DNA of 64,000 bases, taken from Amoebidium appalachense (taxonomy: Eukaryota > Ichthyosporea). Both the position numbers and the translations under genes were made by a program. The stretch lies in assembly GCA_963693365.1 (NCBI GenBank), contig CAVNZM010000008.1, positions 6,324,001-6,388,000 on the forward strand, read 5' to 3'. Positions 21,080 to 37,430 of this stretch are shown piece after piece. The number at the start of each line of letters is the position of its first letter. The stretch's first letter is position 1. Below the pieces are notes generated by a model. The model was not told the origin of the DNA. It did no database searches and saw only the letters and a program-made list of their open reading frames with translations.

Positions 21080-21863
21080 GGGGAGGGGGGGAGGGGGGGA
21101 AGGAATCAAAAACACGTTTTGCTGCTCGCACTCTGATGTGTATTTGCATGAGCCCGCTGTGTGGTTGTGCAGTGTGCATAAGGCACAAACAGTGAGAAAC
21201 AGGCGTGTTGTGTACATATCCCCCCCCGCCCCCCCCCCCCCCTCCCTTCCCCCCCCCCCCTCCCCCCCCCCCATCCCAATCACTTCTGGTTATGTGTGTG
21301 CTTGCCTGCCTGCCTGCCTGCCTGGTTTGTGTGTGTGTGTGCGTGCGTGTGTGTGTGTGTGTGTGCACGTGCGTGTATGCGCGCACACGTGTGTGTTCGT
21401 GCGTGTGGTAAGTGTGTTTGTGCCTGCATGCGTGTGCGCGCTTGCAGGCGCGTGTGCGTGTGCCTGTGTATGTGCACCTGGCTCTGTGTATTCACCGTGT
21501 GTGTCCGCGAGAGAATGTGTGTTTGTATGAGAGAGAAATAGTACGTGTGTGTATGCACAGATGTGCGTATTCGTTGGTGTGGGTGCCCGCGCACGCCTGC
21601 CCGCGCGCATATCAGTGTTTGACAGAGTGTGTGGGATGTGGTGTGTGTCCTTAGTCCTGTTCTGTGCTCGTGGCAAGTGCACACCCAGAGTTGGAAGAAA
21701 CCCCAAATCATAAGTGTCATGATTTTTAAAGTAATATTTAGTAACCACAGGGGAGATTCCACGCACGTCCATACTACACGAGTAGCTAACGCAGCGAAGC
21801 ACGGGGGAAGGGGAAGGATAAGAAGGGCCGGAAGAGGGGGGGGAGGGGGGGGGGGGGGGGGGG

Positions 21864-22022
21864 TTTGAATGCGTCAAAAAGTACGAAGTACACAAGAACA
21901 AACGGATAACACGATGCAGAATGCAAGCCATACATAAAGAGTATGCATAATAAGCAGAGCCCATCCTCAGGGGGGGGCCACGTCATCCACAGAACCCGAG
22001 TTTCGACCTATTCCCCTCGGGG
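21864..22022 (-). repeat. SINE copy retaining box B
   Basis: Holds the body plus, at its 5' end on minus, the box B-like ggtcgaaactcgggttctg. The 3' end abuts a G run (C run on the sense strand). Confidence 0.8.
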
Positions 22023-24148
22023 GAGGGGAGGGGAGGGGGCGGGGAAGGGGGGAGGGGGGGGGGGGGAGGGGGGTGTAAAGGGCCCGTACCTTCCCGCGTG
22101 TGTTGCTAGCAGTGCGAGCTATCTGTATGTGTCCATGGCAAGAAGTGCGCAGCAATATGCCTATGTGGCTCACAACGAAAGCCGATAGAGGCCAAAGGCT
22201 GGGGCAGAATCTACGGCTCAGCAGAGAGATTACTTGATGATTAATGCGGACAAATGCGTAGGAGTGTGCGTGACATGAATGATGAAGCTGCTTTGCTCGT
22301 CGGACCCCTGTGAACTACGTCGTGGGCCAAGATGATGGGAGATTGCACCCTTCGAGTAGAATAAACATAAGAGTATCACGCACGCGTTCAGACAGGATCT
22401 ACAAAACTAGCTTTATCTATGCTCAGTAATAAGTCGTCACTTTCAAAAAAAAAAGTAAAAAAATGCTATACTTTAATCCAGGAAGTAAAAAGATGACAGC
22501 TGTATTATAGCAAACTATTTCACCAAAAAAGGGCTCGGTACATCATTCTTCCGAGTCCTTGATGTGGTGTGCCCCGATTCATAACAGCTACATACCATAT
22601 ACTCATTGGTGAACGCGCGCTGTGCCTGTGGCTATGTGCGTTCTGCCGTTGGTCCCTATTTTATTCAAGATCGGCTAAATTTTCAGGTAATCGTATTGTC
22701 AATAATCATTCGTTCAGACTGCAAGGTAGGCCAAGATGACTTAACTTGTTATTTTATGCTAGCGGGATGTGTGTTTTTACTAGATTATTTTTATTCTGGA
22801 GTATATCTATTGTGCTGTGAATTTTCTATTATCAAACATTGGGGCGATCTCGTTAGTTAGCGTTTAAGCTGTCCCAGTACGATTGGTCGATCGTTATCGC
22901 GGCTAAACCCGAGTCTCAGGAACGTGACCTGAACCTTCTTCACTTTTTTCGTCTTCTTTCCTCCTCCCCCCCTCCCCCCCTCTTTTTTTTTGGCTGACGT
23001 GCCACTACAAAGTGCACGCGCACGGCATTAAAGCGGTCGAGCCCTAAACCACACGAGTGCATGTAACAATGCGCTGCTCGCCTTTGGTACATTGCCCGTT
23101 TCCATCGCCGAATCCCAAAAATGGATTTCGCGGTCATACGTAGTTGAGTGACAGTTGCATGCCCTGTGTGCAGGGAAGCAAGCACCCAACTCAATGGTAT
23201 ATGTATTGTGAATCAGGGCATAAAAAAACTGCATGATTCCGCAAAATCCGCGCATATCCTCAAGATGGGAAATGCGTTCGTCAGCTTGCTTCTGATGGTT
23301 CGGCCATTACAAAGCTAAAAACTTCGCTGTAGGCTCACCATCGCCATGCCTGCCTAGACTGACTCATTGGATATGTAGCTATAGTGACCCAGTGATCCCG
23401 AATACTCCAGCAGGCTGCTGATATTTGTGACTTTTACATATACAGTCCGCAGGGGCTCGGTTTGAAGTTGCCTCTGCCACCTTGAACGGTAAAGTCTGCA
23501 TTTCCCACAATGAATATTTAATAGCTCCTGAGGCTCAGTCTCACCCCAGAAGGGGGAGGGGGAGGGGGAGGGGGGGGGGGGGGGGGGGGGGGGGGAGGGG
23601 GGGGGGGGGGGGCAAACAAGTGGGGAGAAGGGGGGGGGGGAGGGGGGGGGGGGGGGGGCATCCGGGCAACCGAGCAGATGTGCCTGCCCCAGCTCATGTT
23701 GATTCAAGGGAGATTAACTTACCTCTGCCCATTCCCCCCGGTTGCATGCACTATACATTTATTTGCCATGCAGCTGTCATATCTCATGATGCAATCTCAG
23801 GCATGCAGCACCTACATAACCAGCAGTACAATTTTACGTCAAGGCCTCCTACTCTGAGTCAGAGGAGGAGGCCTTGTTTTACGTCTGACATGAACACCCC
23901 CCCCCCCCCCCCCCCCCTCCCCTCTCTCTCTCTCTCCACCCCGGAGTACGTCTTTACTCGATCTTCTCCCGGAAGGCCTCCGAGTCCCGAGGCATTTTTA
24001 AACATTTCCCAAGTTATGCATCTGGCAGCCAAAGCGCCCCCACCCTCTGACCCTACTAAGTCTTCCCCCTCCGACACAAAGGGTCTCCCTCCCCTCCCCC
24101 CCCCCCCCCCCCCCCCCCTCCTCACCAAAGTTCGTAGGTTCTGCCCCC

Positions 24149-24180
<32 letters not shown>

Positions 24181-24599
24181 AACCCCCTCCTCACCAAAGG
24201 TTCGTAGGTTCTGCCCCCCTCCTCTCCCCCCTCCCCCTCCCCCCTCCCCAGGCATGAAAGTTTTTCTTTTGACTGGATTTATTCAACCGAAAGCCGAGAG
24301 TGATGCAAGTATTCACGGCATACTCAGAAGGTAGTAAAGAAGAAAAACACTTCATGAGTTATCCAGTAACAAATGCACACTAAGCCTTCTGAACACTATG
24401 TGAAAATCATGTAGAATCTGATACTCAATGCGACGACCAACAGAATCCAATAGGAAATCTACAGTATTCATATTGCCTGCCAAAGTAGCAGACACCCACG
24501 GCCGTAAGACGTCTGGGGGACAAACGGCGACATAAAAACTCCCAAGCCATGGTAGGCTCTATGTAACCAAAAATCGAAAAATTCAACGGGAATATCTTC
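22023..24599. other. Gene-free, mostly unique sequence
   Basis: Short G and C runs (22040-22070, 23568-23660, 23895-23930, 24093-24250, including a ctcaccaaag-ttcgtaggttctgccccc duplicate at 24121 and 24190) within moderate-complexity DNA. Open frames such as 22606-22860 have no recognisable domain. Confidence 0.6.
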
Positions 24600-24870
24600 A
24601 TTGTTTCGTGTTCTTCAGCAGCTCATTCTGGGCAACGACCATAGAGAGCTCTGGCACAGCAGATAGATCCGTGAATGAGGCACGGTCAATGGTCTGGGCC
24701 ACTAAGCGCCAAAACCGTTGCATGAAAATACAGCCATGCAATTGTTATGGGTTCGAGTGGGTGGCCCCCAAGGCAAGTGTGAGCAAGACCCTGACTTATG
24801 CTGGATGTTGGTTTCGACTGCTTGATTGTGGGAAATTAACCTGTTTTGCCGGGTCTAATTAATTTGCCTC
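24600..24870 (+). repeat. Long repeat family, copy of the gattgtggga module
   Basis: Shares ctgggcaacgacc, gccatgcaattg and ttgattgtggga with copies at 26.3, 29.6, 33.9, 35.4 and 36.5 kb. Same orientation as the others; strongly diverged. Confidence 0.5.
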
Positions 24871-25199
24871 TCTGTGTTCAAGGTGGTTGGCAATGCTGAA
24901 GAATATCATTATTTCACATACTTTTGTGTCTGCCTCTGGAGCGAATTTCTTGGGGGAGGGGAGGGGGGAGGGGGGGGGGGGGGGGGGGGAGGGGGGGGGA
25001 GTGGGGATTTCACTTCTTCTTGCTGTAAGCATGTGCTCTTGAGGGAGAAGAGGTCAAGTCACAAAGGTTTTCACTACAGTTGCTCATTGTTCAAAGTTTA
25101 TGGGCTGCAAATCTTAAAGTGGAAGGAGGAAGGACTCGGAGCTCGATTATTAAATACAATGGGATCAGGCACTATCTAGACTATGCACGTGGTACAGGT

Positions 25200-25703
<504 letters not shown>

Positions 25704-25956
25704 ATGCACTGCATACTTAGAGGCAACAGTTAAAACATCAGGAGTTATTAGTTCAATAGCAAATGCATACTATCACAGTACTGAGATCACTGAGGTACCT
25801 GAACACTGTATGAAATTCATTGGCACGGCGACTGTCACACACACACACGTACACACGCACACAAGCACCCACATACGCATGCATGCACACATGTGCCCAA
25901 GTGCACACACGCATGCACGCGCGCACACACGCACGCACACACACACACACGCCACG

Positions 25957-25997
<41 letters not shown>

Positions 25998-26329
25998 ACA
26001 CACAGACACACAATGACACACACACACACCGTGCCACACAAAATACACTGCTCTGTTAACGTAGCAGATACTCGTAAACTTACCGTAGTTAGTCGACACA
26101 AAACGTCACATCACTCCACATGCTTTCAATTATAAACTTCAGAAAATATCATTAAGTTTCAACAATTGCACACAAACAAGCACACACACACACGTGGCCA
26201 TCATACACAGTTCGTGCACTGTGACACCTGAATTGGGTACACGTGCAAGTGCAGTAACAATGCCATGAAACAGAATCTGACACAGGCACCATAACGAATC
26301 ACGGTGTCATCAAGTTTTCTTTCCGTTAA

Positions 26330-26739
26330 GCAACAGTTTGTGCAACTGCGAATCAGCGAATCGGGAACTGCGTGGAGTCGAGCTCATGCAGTGAAACGGA
26401 TCATAGGGTTGCCCAACCTCAGAAGCCGGGGCTATCTTTTTTTTTTTTATGTTATGCATTAATGTCTGCTGTTTGATTGTGGGACGTCCCCCCCCCCCCC
26501 CCCCCCCCCCCCCCTCCCCTCCTCCTCCTCCTTCCTCCCCCCCTTCCCTCTCTCCTTTTTTTATTTTTTATTTTATTTTATTTTATTATTATTTTTTTTT
26601 TTTGTGGGGGGGGGGGGGGAGGGGGGATTGTATCATGAGGTGTATAGCCTTAGCAAGCGATTTTTGGTTTATAAAATTTGAGTCCTGTTAGTGACTGTAT
26701 ATGCAGCGTTGCGAAAAACAGAGTTCGGTTTATAAAAAA

Positions 26740-26792
<53 letters not shown>

Positions 26793-26975
26793 ACAAAAAA
26801 AAATTTAAAAAAATTAAAGTGAAAATGTTTATCACAGTTCCTAGTAATGTGAATATGCTAGGCTGCAGCTACTTTCTAGATGAGTTCAAATTTACCTCCT
26901 TTCCCGTCCTGCCTTGGGTCCCACCCATCCCTCTACCTCACTACACAGAACAGTCACGTATTGTGGAAGTGAGAT
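26330..26975 (+). repeat. Long repeat family copy with internal homopolymers
   Basis: Left module (gggttgcccaacctcagaag, gtttgattgtgggac), then C, T/G and C-CA-A tracts, then the right module (gtgaaaatg, atccctctacctcactacac, agaacagtcac). Confidence 0.6.
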
Positions 26976-28220
26976 GACATTGTGCTCATTCCCCTCCCTC
27001 TCTCTCTCTCTTCTCTCCCCTCCCCCCCCTCCTTCCCTTCCCTTAAGCTCTCGCCCTCTCCCCACCCCCTCCCCCCTTTAACCCCCAAACTTATGTGTCG
27101 TCAATAATATTCCAAAAGTATTTCCGGATTTTCAGATCTAGATTCTTGGGAACGGGTTGAACTTATTGCAACGGTCACTAGCTACGGTAGGACTGAATAT
27201 TGGCGCGACACCATATTTTCTTTTTCTAATGTTTCCCCACGCCCGTAGGCCCTGGGGAAGAGCTCAGGCGCAGATGTGCACGTGGAGAACCCACACACTG
27301 TAACACCCGGAGGGTATCTGTCCAAAACAAAACAAGGGATGATATGACTGTTGGATATGATCTATATTGACCCTTAATGATTCACAAAAACGTGTCTCGG
27401 AGAACTTGGGCCCACATATCACGGCGTGTCCAAAACCATTTAGGACCGTGTATTCACTTGATTATCCTGAGTTGAAATATTTAGGTTTTTGGATGGGTCG
27501 TCTCTGCTGCCACCCAGAAACAGGAAACAGTGGAGAGAGAAGGGAAGGAGATGAAAGGGGCAGGGGGGGGGGAGGGGGGGAGAGGGGTTGCCAAGGGCCC
27601 CCAATGGGAGTACAGTTTAAGTTACACATGATGGTGGGTTGGTGGTGGTGGTGGTGGGTTGGGGGGGGGGGGGCAAGGTGAGGGGGTGTGGGTGGGTAGG
27701 TGGGTGTGGGTGGGGGGGGTGAGGGTTGGCCTCCAGCTTTTGCAATGCCCATATTTAGGTTCCTGAAATTCTTACACCAACCCAGACTAGTTGTATACAC
27801 TCAGAATATCAGCCTGTTATCGGAAAGCAGAGCTATAAAGCTGAAGAATGCCCTATGTGGTGTCTAAGACTATATGGGTTATCAAGTCTCGCCCCAGCGG
27901 AGCATGATCATTGCATGGTGGACACCTTGTAATAAATCAAATCCTAAAGTGTTTAAAATGCAATAGATGCTTATTGGGTGTGGGTGTTGATACAGTGTGT
28001 GAGTGTGTGCTTGTATGTGTGTGTAGGCCTACATAGGGGCTGGAGGGTATGTGAGTGTGTATGCGCGCGCGCACATGTGTGTGTGTGTGTTGGGGGGGGG
28101 GGGGGGGGGGGGGGAGGGGAGGGGAGGGGGGAGGCTTCACAATCAACACTAATTGATTTATTCCCCAAGCAGGCTGAGAACGGGGATAGGCGTGGTGGTG
28201 TTGGTGGTGGTGGTGGTGGT

Positions 28221-28269
<49 letters not shown>
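28221..28269. repeat. 49-base G run after (GGT)n
   Basis: (GGT)n passes directly into 49 consecutive G. No gene nearby. Confidence 0.95.
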
Positions 28270-28270
<1 letters not shown>

Positions 28271-28557
28271 GAAGCTAAGTCGGCGAAGGATTAGACTATT
28301 GTTGTTGAGCGTGGACAAGCATATGCATCATGTTGCGCAAACATGCACCACACACGTGCATAATGAATGATTGCACACATCAACCCCCCAACCAGTTCTT
28401 GGTGCCTGAAGCTTCTATTTATTGACAAAAAAAGAGGGTTCGATCGATGCATGATCATTTTCCCAGAGAGTGCCTTTATACCCTCCCTTCGAGGGCCCCA
28501 TCCCATCCCCTTCCCTCGTGGCACCAATCCCCTTCCCCCCCCCCCCCCCCTCCCCCC

Positions 28558-28589
<32 letters not shown>

Positions 28590-28825
28590 ACCACCATTCC
28601 AACCAAAAAGATAGTAGCTCAGTGGAAGAAGAAAACCTTGTATGTTCCCACAATCAAACATCAAAAAGGCAATGTTCACCCAGTTTGGTGACCTCCCAAC
28701 TTCTTGGAGCATGCCTTGACATGGGTGAACCAAGTCGTGAATACTGTGCATTTTGTACTTTAGTATTGAATCTGAATAGAGGTCACCCACACACCAAATT
28801 CAGAGGAAATAGTTTTTATACAAAC

Positions 28826-29060
<235 letters not shown>

Positions 29061-29511
29061 CGTGCGTGCGTGCACGGCACACGTACCACACACACATACA
29101 CGTACACAGAGAGAGAGGTCATCAACCCGTGTATAACCAGTGTATTTTATTCACCCTCCCCGGAATGAATGGTAACATGTTAATAGTACAAACACGTATA
29201 CAATGAAGGTGTGGGATCCGGGTCAGCAGGACCTTATCCATTTATACTATCTCTACCCTTTCCCCTTCCCCCCCCCCCCCCCCCCCCCCTCCCCCCCTTC
29301 CCCCCCCCCCCCCCCCTCCCCCCCCCCCCCCGATACACACACACAGCGAACAATTTTGAAGACACACCATTGGTGATTGGCTTGCCCTTTCATTCTAGGC
29401 CCTTCCCAAGCCAGTCCGATTACACCAGTGAAGACAGTACAAAGGGCAAACTTGAGCCCCAGTACAAAGGGCAAACTTGAGTACCCCCCCCCCCCCCCCC
29501 CCTAGCCAACC

Positions 29512-29584
<73 letters not shown>

Positions 29585-29599
29585 ACAGACTGCTAACTG

Positions 29600-29860
29600 T
29601 GCTGCTCCGTAATGTTCCAGACCTGGATGATGTGCGAAGTTTGATGCATTATCAGTGCACACAGGCACACCGCGCTGTCAGAAAATTACTGGGTTTCTTA
29701 AGCATCAGTTTTGGGCAACGTTCCCCTGGAATCCACTATAGGCATGGAGTTAAGAGCCATGCAATGAAAGTGGGTCATTGGGTTGCCAACCTCATGAAAC
29801 CGAAGCTCTTTTGTTCTCTTTGATTGATTTCTACTGTGTGATTGTGGGACATAACGGCCT
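29600..29860 (+). repeat. Long repeat family, left module
   Basis: gttttgggcaacg, gccatgcaatgaaagtgggt, gggttgccaacctcatg and gtgtgattgtgggacataac match the other copies. The right module is not evident here. Confidence 0.55.
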
Positions 29861-30029
29861 TTCTTTTCCCTTTGTTTTTCGGATTTGTCACAAATAAACG
29901 GTATTTTATGTGATTCATAAGATGTATATTCTACCTACCATGAACATCACCGCCGTGCCATATAGTAGTGCATATGTTCGACATGGGTAAAAATCATGCT
30001 CGGGTGTGCCAAAAGAGCATGCACGTGCT

Positions 30030-31003
<974 letters not shown>

Positions 31004-31350
31004 GACACTGCACACACACACGAATCACACATTCGGTTGACCCTTTTGATCAGATCCTCATTGGCTCGTTTTCCAGACACCCTATTAGATCAGCGATCTG
31101 TTGGCTGGTCTTACCATAAATGGTATGACAATCTGGGTTGCCATATTTGGTCAATGGGGGTCTCGGTTGGGGCTTTTCCGTTGTTTAAATCGCCCAAAGC
31201 AGTGTTTATGCTCAAAAGTATTTCATTTTTTTCTTTTTTCGGCAAGTGTCTTTTTTGTGCAGGGTGTATATTAAGATTTAGGGTTTAAGGAGCGTCGGAT
31301 ACTACTCTCAGAAATCAACCTTGTGGGGGCAGTGGCGGTGGCGGCGGCGG

Positions 31351-31589
<239 letters not shown>

Positions 31590-31839
31590 CGGGCAGTAGC
31601 AGGGCTGGGGGGGGGGGGGGGGGGTTGTGAGTGCGCAGGTGCTTATGGAAGCGCCAAGGGTGTGTCTGTGTAAAAAAAAAAAAAAAACTTTCTGTGTGTT
31701 TATGTACCACACCAAGGCCGTGATGGTGTGCACGGCGTCATGTGTGCGCCAACATGTTTGTGTTATTATCTAAAATGAGTGGGCATGTTTGCAATAACGC
31801 AAATGCACTCACAAACATATACGATGCTAACTTTTTATC

Positions 31840-31970
31840 GCTGAGAACCAATATCTCACTGAGGCGGCAGGAGAACAGAGCAAAGGACCGAAGGGTGGAG
31901 GGGTTCCGGGACACTTTCTATGCACGTGGAAGGGGGTGGAGGGACGGCAAGGGGGATAGAGAGAAGTGTT
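31840..31970 (+). repeat. Long repeat family fragment (accaatatctc module)
   Basis: gagaaccaatatctcac...ggcggcagga...gggacactttctatgcacgtgg parallels 34975-35050 and 36335-36415. Confidence 0.45.
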
Positions 31971-31984
31971 AGTGTTTGTGTGTG

Positions 31985-33180
31985 TTGGGGGGGGGGGGGG
32001 GGGGGGGGGGGGGAGGGGGGCGGCTGGGGAGGGTGGTGTATTTTGTAGTGTATTCACGGTATTTTCGTATACTTATGTTGTGTGTCGGTGTGTATAGGTG
32101 TACAAGAGCAGACCGTGTAAAACCAGCTATGCTATAAGGTTCTCAGCCAACAGTAGTTACACCAAAGAGGGGTGAGGCCTGGGGAGGCCGTCACCACACC
32201 CCCCTATCTACTGTGTGGTCTAGAATGGATCTAGTGGACTAGCGCTAAAGTCCCTGCCCCAGGCGTCCTTATAGCTATGCGTGCTGGTGTTGCCGGTGTA
32301 TGGCGTGTGTGCTAACCCCCTAAGCACAGACGAGAAACTTTACGGGAACTGCTGTACACTGCAAAGAAGTTGTGTGTGTGTGGTGTAATGATTTCGGGCT
32401 ACAGTTTTCCAATAGCTTGCTATCAGGACAAGATCTATTCCTATTGGTCGAAAGTTAAATGTGGATATATGGGTGTATTTCTGATATCTCATTGGTGACT
32501 AACACTATGCATTTATCCAATCCGATAATAGCAATTGTTCAACCGTGTTCATCTATGGTACGTGGGTTCATTTTACATTAGGAGCTATCTAATAACGTAA
32601 ACATAATTCAAGTAATAAATTATAAAAATACTATTGAACCAGAAACCGAACTAGTTTAGAGATGAATCAACATTTTACATGCAACCAAAATTCAAAATAT
32701 ATCTACAAGTTAGAATTTTGATATACGCACATATCCTTTCCCACAGATCTATGGTCTAGATATCGATCTATTTCTGATATACGGGTGTCTGCGTGTATAC
32801 GTGTGTGTAGGTGTTTGTGTGTGCATGGTGTGTGTATGTTGTATGTGATTGTGGGTGGGTTTGTATACGTGTTTGTGTGTGTGTGTGTTATGCAGATGTG
32901 GTCACCCCGGGTTGTTGGGTTGGGTGGGGAGAGGGGGGAGGGGGGAGGAGGGGGAAGGGGGAAAGGGGAGAAGGGGAGAGAAGAGGAGAGAAAGAGGGAT
33001 GGAGGAGGAGAGGGGGGAAGGACGGGGAATGGAGGGGAAGGGGGTTGTTTATATCTTAGCTATCACTAACCATACCGAGGTACTAAGGGGAAAAAAAGGG
33101 AAAAAGGGGAAAAAGGGTTGGGGTGGGGGAGAGGGGGGGGGGGGGGGGGAAGGGGGAGGGGGCGGGGGCGGTTAGTATAA
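31985..33180. other. Gene-free, AT-richer unique stretch
   Basis: After a G run at 31987-32024 the sequence to about 32800 is low in repeats and AT-rich with no ORF of note; 32920-33175 is GA/G-rich. Confidence 0.6.
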
Positions 33181-33270
33181 GGAAGTTAGTATGGGTAGTG
33201 GGGGTGGGTTAGTGGGGTTCCGATGGGATCTGTGTGTCTGTGTGTGCTTGTGTACGTGTGTGCGCGTGCG

Positions 33271-33271
33271 T

Positions 33272-33319
<48 letters not shown>

Positions 33320-33336
33320 GGTGTACGCGCGTGCAG

Positions 33337-33409
<73 letters not shown>

Positions 33410-33475
33410 GTGTGTGTGTGTGTTAGTGGATGTGTGTGTATGTGTGTGTGTGTGTGGATGTGTATGTGTGTGGGG
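33271..33475. repeat. (GT)n array
   Basis: Two long (GT)n segments separated by acgcgcgtgcaga, just beyond the 3' end of the unassigned ORF at 33539. Confidence 0.95.
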
Positions 33476-33538
33476 AGGGGAACTCTGTGAGTAGTTCCTA
33501 ACCAGTCCTAGCTAGCTCCAGTGCGTATACGGTCGGGC

Positions 33539-33763
33539 TCACTTGTCCAGTGCTTTAGCTATAGCCTCAATGTTGGGGCCCTGGTTCTTTCTAGTTTTCA
33601 CCCCGTATGCTGCTCCAATACTAGTCTGCCTATCCTCTCTGAGTGCCTTAGTGTATGCGGCTACGAGAAAATCTTTTCCTTTTCCTTTCCAGTAAGCTAC
33701 GACACGATTATTGGGGGTATCAGGTTGATTATTCAACGTCCCTACTTCACCTACGGGGGCCAC
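33539..33763 (-). CDS. Unassigned C-terminal ORF, possibly a last exon
   Basis: A 74-codon open frame (first codon GTG, so not a convincing start) ends in TAG at 33539 and encodes a soluble, non-repetitive, Lys/Ala-rich sequence including VVAYWKGKGKDFLVAAYTKA, KTRKNQG and a C-terminal IEAIAKALDK. Its composition differs from the microsatellite-derived frames around it. The frame stays open a little upstream through a Pro-rich stretch, and the C-rich run followed by ccccaag at about 33772-33780 could be a 3' splice site, so it may be the final exon of a gene whose earlier exons are hidden in the repeats up to about 37.6 kb. I do not recognise the protein and no upstream exon was found. Confidence 0.35.
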   Translation of the reverse strand: MAPVGEVGTLNNQPDTPNNRVVAYWKGKGKDFLVAAYTKALREDRQTSIGAAYGVKTRKNQGPNIEAIAKALDK

Positions 33764-33869
33764 CAGTGCTTGGGGTGGGGGGAGGGTGGGGCAAGGGATG
33801 GTTTCTTCTGTGCTGGGGGTTCAGGGGCAACGGTTTCACTGAGTTTTAGTGACTAAATGAGTTGTGTTT

Positions 33870-34115
33870 CTGCAAGTTGTTCTGGGCAGCTGATAGCATA
33901 ACCAAAACTGATATCATTGGCTGTGTAGTAAAACCACACAGCGAATTTTCTTTCATGAAAACCGTTCATTTTGGGGGGGGGCATGCCCAAAACCGAATTG
34001 AGCATAAACCTGGGGTGTGATTGTGGGACATTTTTTGGGCCATGCCCTGTCTGTCTGGATTGTATTTGGTTAGGTTGGGCGATTTCTTGGTCAACCATTT
34101 TCATTATGGTCTTAT

Positions 34116-34149
<34 letters not shown>

Positions 34150-34198
34150 ACACACACACACAATACTGGCACACACATACATATACTTTTTCTTCCGA

Positions 34199-34232
<34 letters not shown>

Positions 34233-34460
34233 TCCACCCCATGTAAAAGTATTCATCCTGCTTCTAACGAGGAAATCATGTTTTTCATCACTCTCCATGT
34301 TTTTTTACTCCTTTTCCCTCCTACCCTCAGGTGCCCATCCATCACCTAGCTAACTATACAGAACCGTCACCTATCGATCACATATGCCCCTCTCACCATA
34401 TCCCATCCCTATTGGTGCGGATGCAATCTCTCAAGCCTTCAATCTACATCCAGATATGCC
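33870..34460 (+). repeat. Long repeat family copy, both modules
   Basis: Left module (gttgttctgggcagctg, ggctgtgtagtaaaaccacac, gtgtgattgtgggac, gggccatgccctgt), then C run, CA run and C run, then the right module (ctatacagaaccgtcacctatcg, catccagatatgccaaacc). Confidence 0.7.
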
Positions 34461-34750
34461 AAACCGTCCCCTTCCTCCCCCCCCTCCCCCCTTCCCCGCT
34501 CCTCTTCCCCCCCCCTCCCGCCTCCCCCCCTCTCCAACCCTCTCCCCCCCCCCTCCCCCCCCCCCCCCCCCCCCCCCCCCCCGCCCCCACGTGCACACCT
34601 TCCCCCCACAAAAAAAAAAAAGAGAAAAGAAAGCAAGGATCAAAAGCACCGTCGCCCAAGGGCATATGCAAGCAGGGGCGCGTGCTCGCACGCCGCCACA
34701 CATGAAGGTTGCGTGACCAAACACTGCTGCGGTATGCAAGTGCCCGCCCG

Positions 34751-34953
<203 letters not shown>

Positions 34954-34964
34954 ATGCGTCTCTA

Positions 34965-35107
34965 ACCTATGGCCATGGGAACCAATATCTCAAGTAGTAG
35001 GAGGCAGGAGGAAGGGATAGGAGGGGATTGGACTGTATGCACGTGGGACGAGGTGGAGGGCCGGAAACAGGAGAGGAGGGGGGGGGGGGGGGAGACTCAG
35101 AGAGAGG

Positions 35108-35182
<75 letters not shown>

Positions 35183-35735
35183 AGGGAGGGGGGGGAGGGG
35201 GGGGGAGGGCAGAGGGTTTCGTTTTTTGGGACAGGCGAGGAGGGGGAAAGGGGGGGGGGGGGGGGGGGGGACGAATCGATCATCTCATTGGCCCAGTGTC
35301 CATTGAATTTCCCCAAAAGGACACAATAGGGACTGGTGGGGACTGAAGGTGATCGTAGACACGGCCTCTGATTATGTACTCAACAAGGAACACAGTGTTT
35401 GTGTTGTAGTGAAGTCTCAAGTGACTATCGATATCTCAGTAAGTAGTCCTTTAGCAAGTTGTTCCAAGCGGCCAACGCCAAAAAGAGCTGTGTAGTAACA
35501 CCACACATCAAAATTTGTTATGGGGAGCCGCCCAGTACTTGCTGGCTATGCCCAGAACCTCTATTGAACGTAATCCTGGCATGTGATTGTGGGACGTAAC
35601 TGGAACAGGCCATGTGAGTTTGTGTTGTAGTTGGTCAGGCTGGGCAACTCAAACGTTAACCAATCCGATTCACTATGTACTATGATACACACACGTCCTC
35701 CCCCCCTCCCCCCCCCCCCCCCCCCCCCGACCTTG

Positions 35736-35786
<51 letters not shown>

Positions 35787-35821
35787 GACACACCCACTTC
35801 CTTTCCATCCTCCCCCTTCCC

Positions 35822-35859
<38 letters not shown>

Positions 35860-35864
35860 CTGGC

Positions 35865-35899
<35 letters not shown>

Positions 35900-36210
35900 A
35901 CAAAAAAAAAAGAAGAAAAAAAAGAAAAAAAAGAAAAGTGAAAATGATTATCACACTTATCGTTTGTGCTCAAGCTCGTTTGCAGGTTCTCTATGGGTTA
36001 ACTTTGTTTCTTATTCCTTTCCCCTTCTGCCCTGTGCCCCATCCATCCCTCTACCTCGCTACACAGAACAGCCACCTATCATTAAGATATGACCCTCATT
36101 ATCTCCCATCTACATATCAATGCAAGTGCAATACCTCAAGCATTCGATATTATACACATCCAGATAAGCCCAACCAGCCCCATCCTCGTTCCCCCAGGCC
36201 CCCCCATTTA
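34965..36210 (+). repeat. Long repeat family copy, most complete unit
   Basis: Order: gggaaccaatatctcaag with ggaggaagggataggaggg; GA/G tracts; cggcctctgattatg; agcaagttgttcc and gctgtgtagtaacaccacac; gtgattgtgggacgtaac; C and CA tracts; C-A tract; gtgaaaatgattatcacac; ctacacagaacagccacctatc. Each sub-block recurs in the adjacent units, so this is a diverged tandem array with microsatellites at corresponding places. Confidence 0.7.
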
Positions 36211-36319
36211 ATTATTGTGTGTGTGTGTGTCAACAGCATACAAATGTGTGTATGTTCAAATATAACAAAACAAGTGTTCATGAGTTCCGAAAGTGCATCT
36301 TAGTACATATGCGCTTACA

Positions 36320-37010
<691 letters not shown>

Positions 37011-37392
37011 CTACTGGCAATATTCACATTGCCACTGTTGCTGACATACCCGAAAAGAAACACACACACGCACACGCAAAAAAAGGGGACTACAGAAAGC
37101 CCCTATTACACCCGGTCCGTTGACCGTGCCATATATATAGGGTCTCAAGGCAGTTGTTACATCATTGTTTAGCTGTTTTATTCTCTAACTGGGAGTTACG
37201 GAAAATGTCCTAATCACGGGTGTATAGCGTCAGTAGGGTTAAAGAATAACTTCACGACTGCACCCGTGCAGCCACGGTTAGTGCTTGTTCGGCCCTTAGA
37301 TCACGGGGCAACAACCCAGACAGATAGCTATGATACTGCCCAGAACACTCATGATCAAATCATGCTATCTAACCCCCTCCCCACCCCTCCCC

Positions 37393-37430
<38 letters not shown>

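Noticed and set aside
33853-34242. Minus-strand frame in the long repeat ([13 protein letters not shown]...) as a transposon protein
   Set aside because: The frame is not conserved in the sister copies at 35.4 and 36.5 kb.
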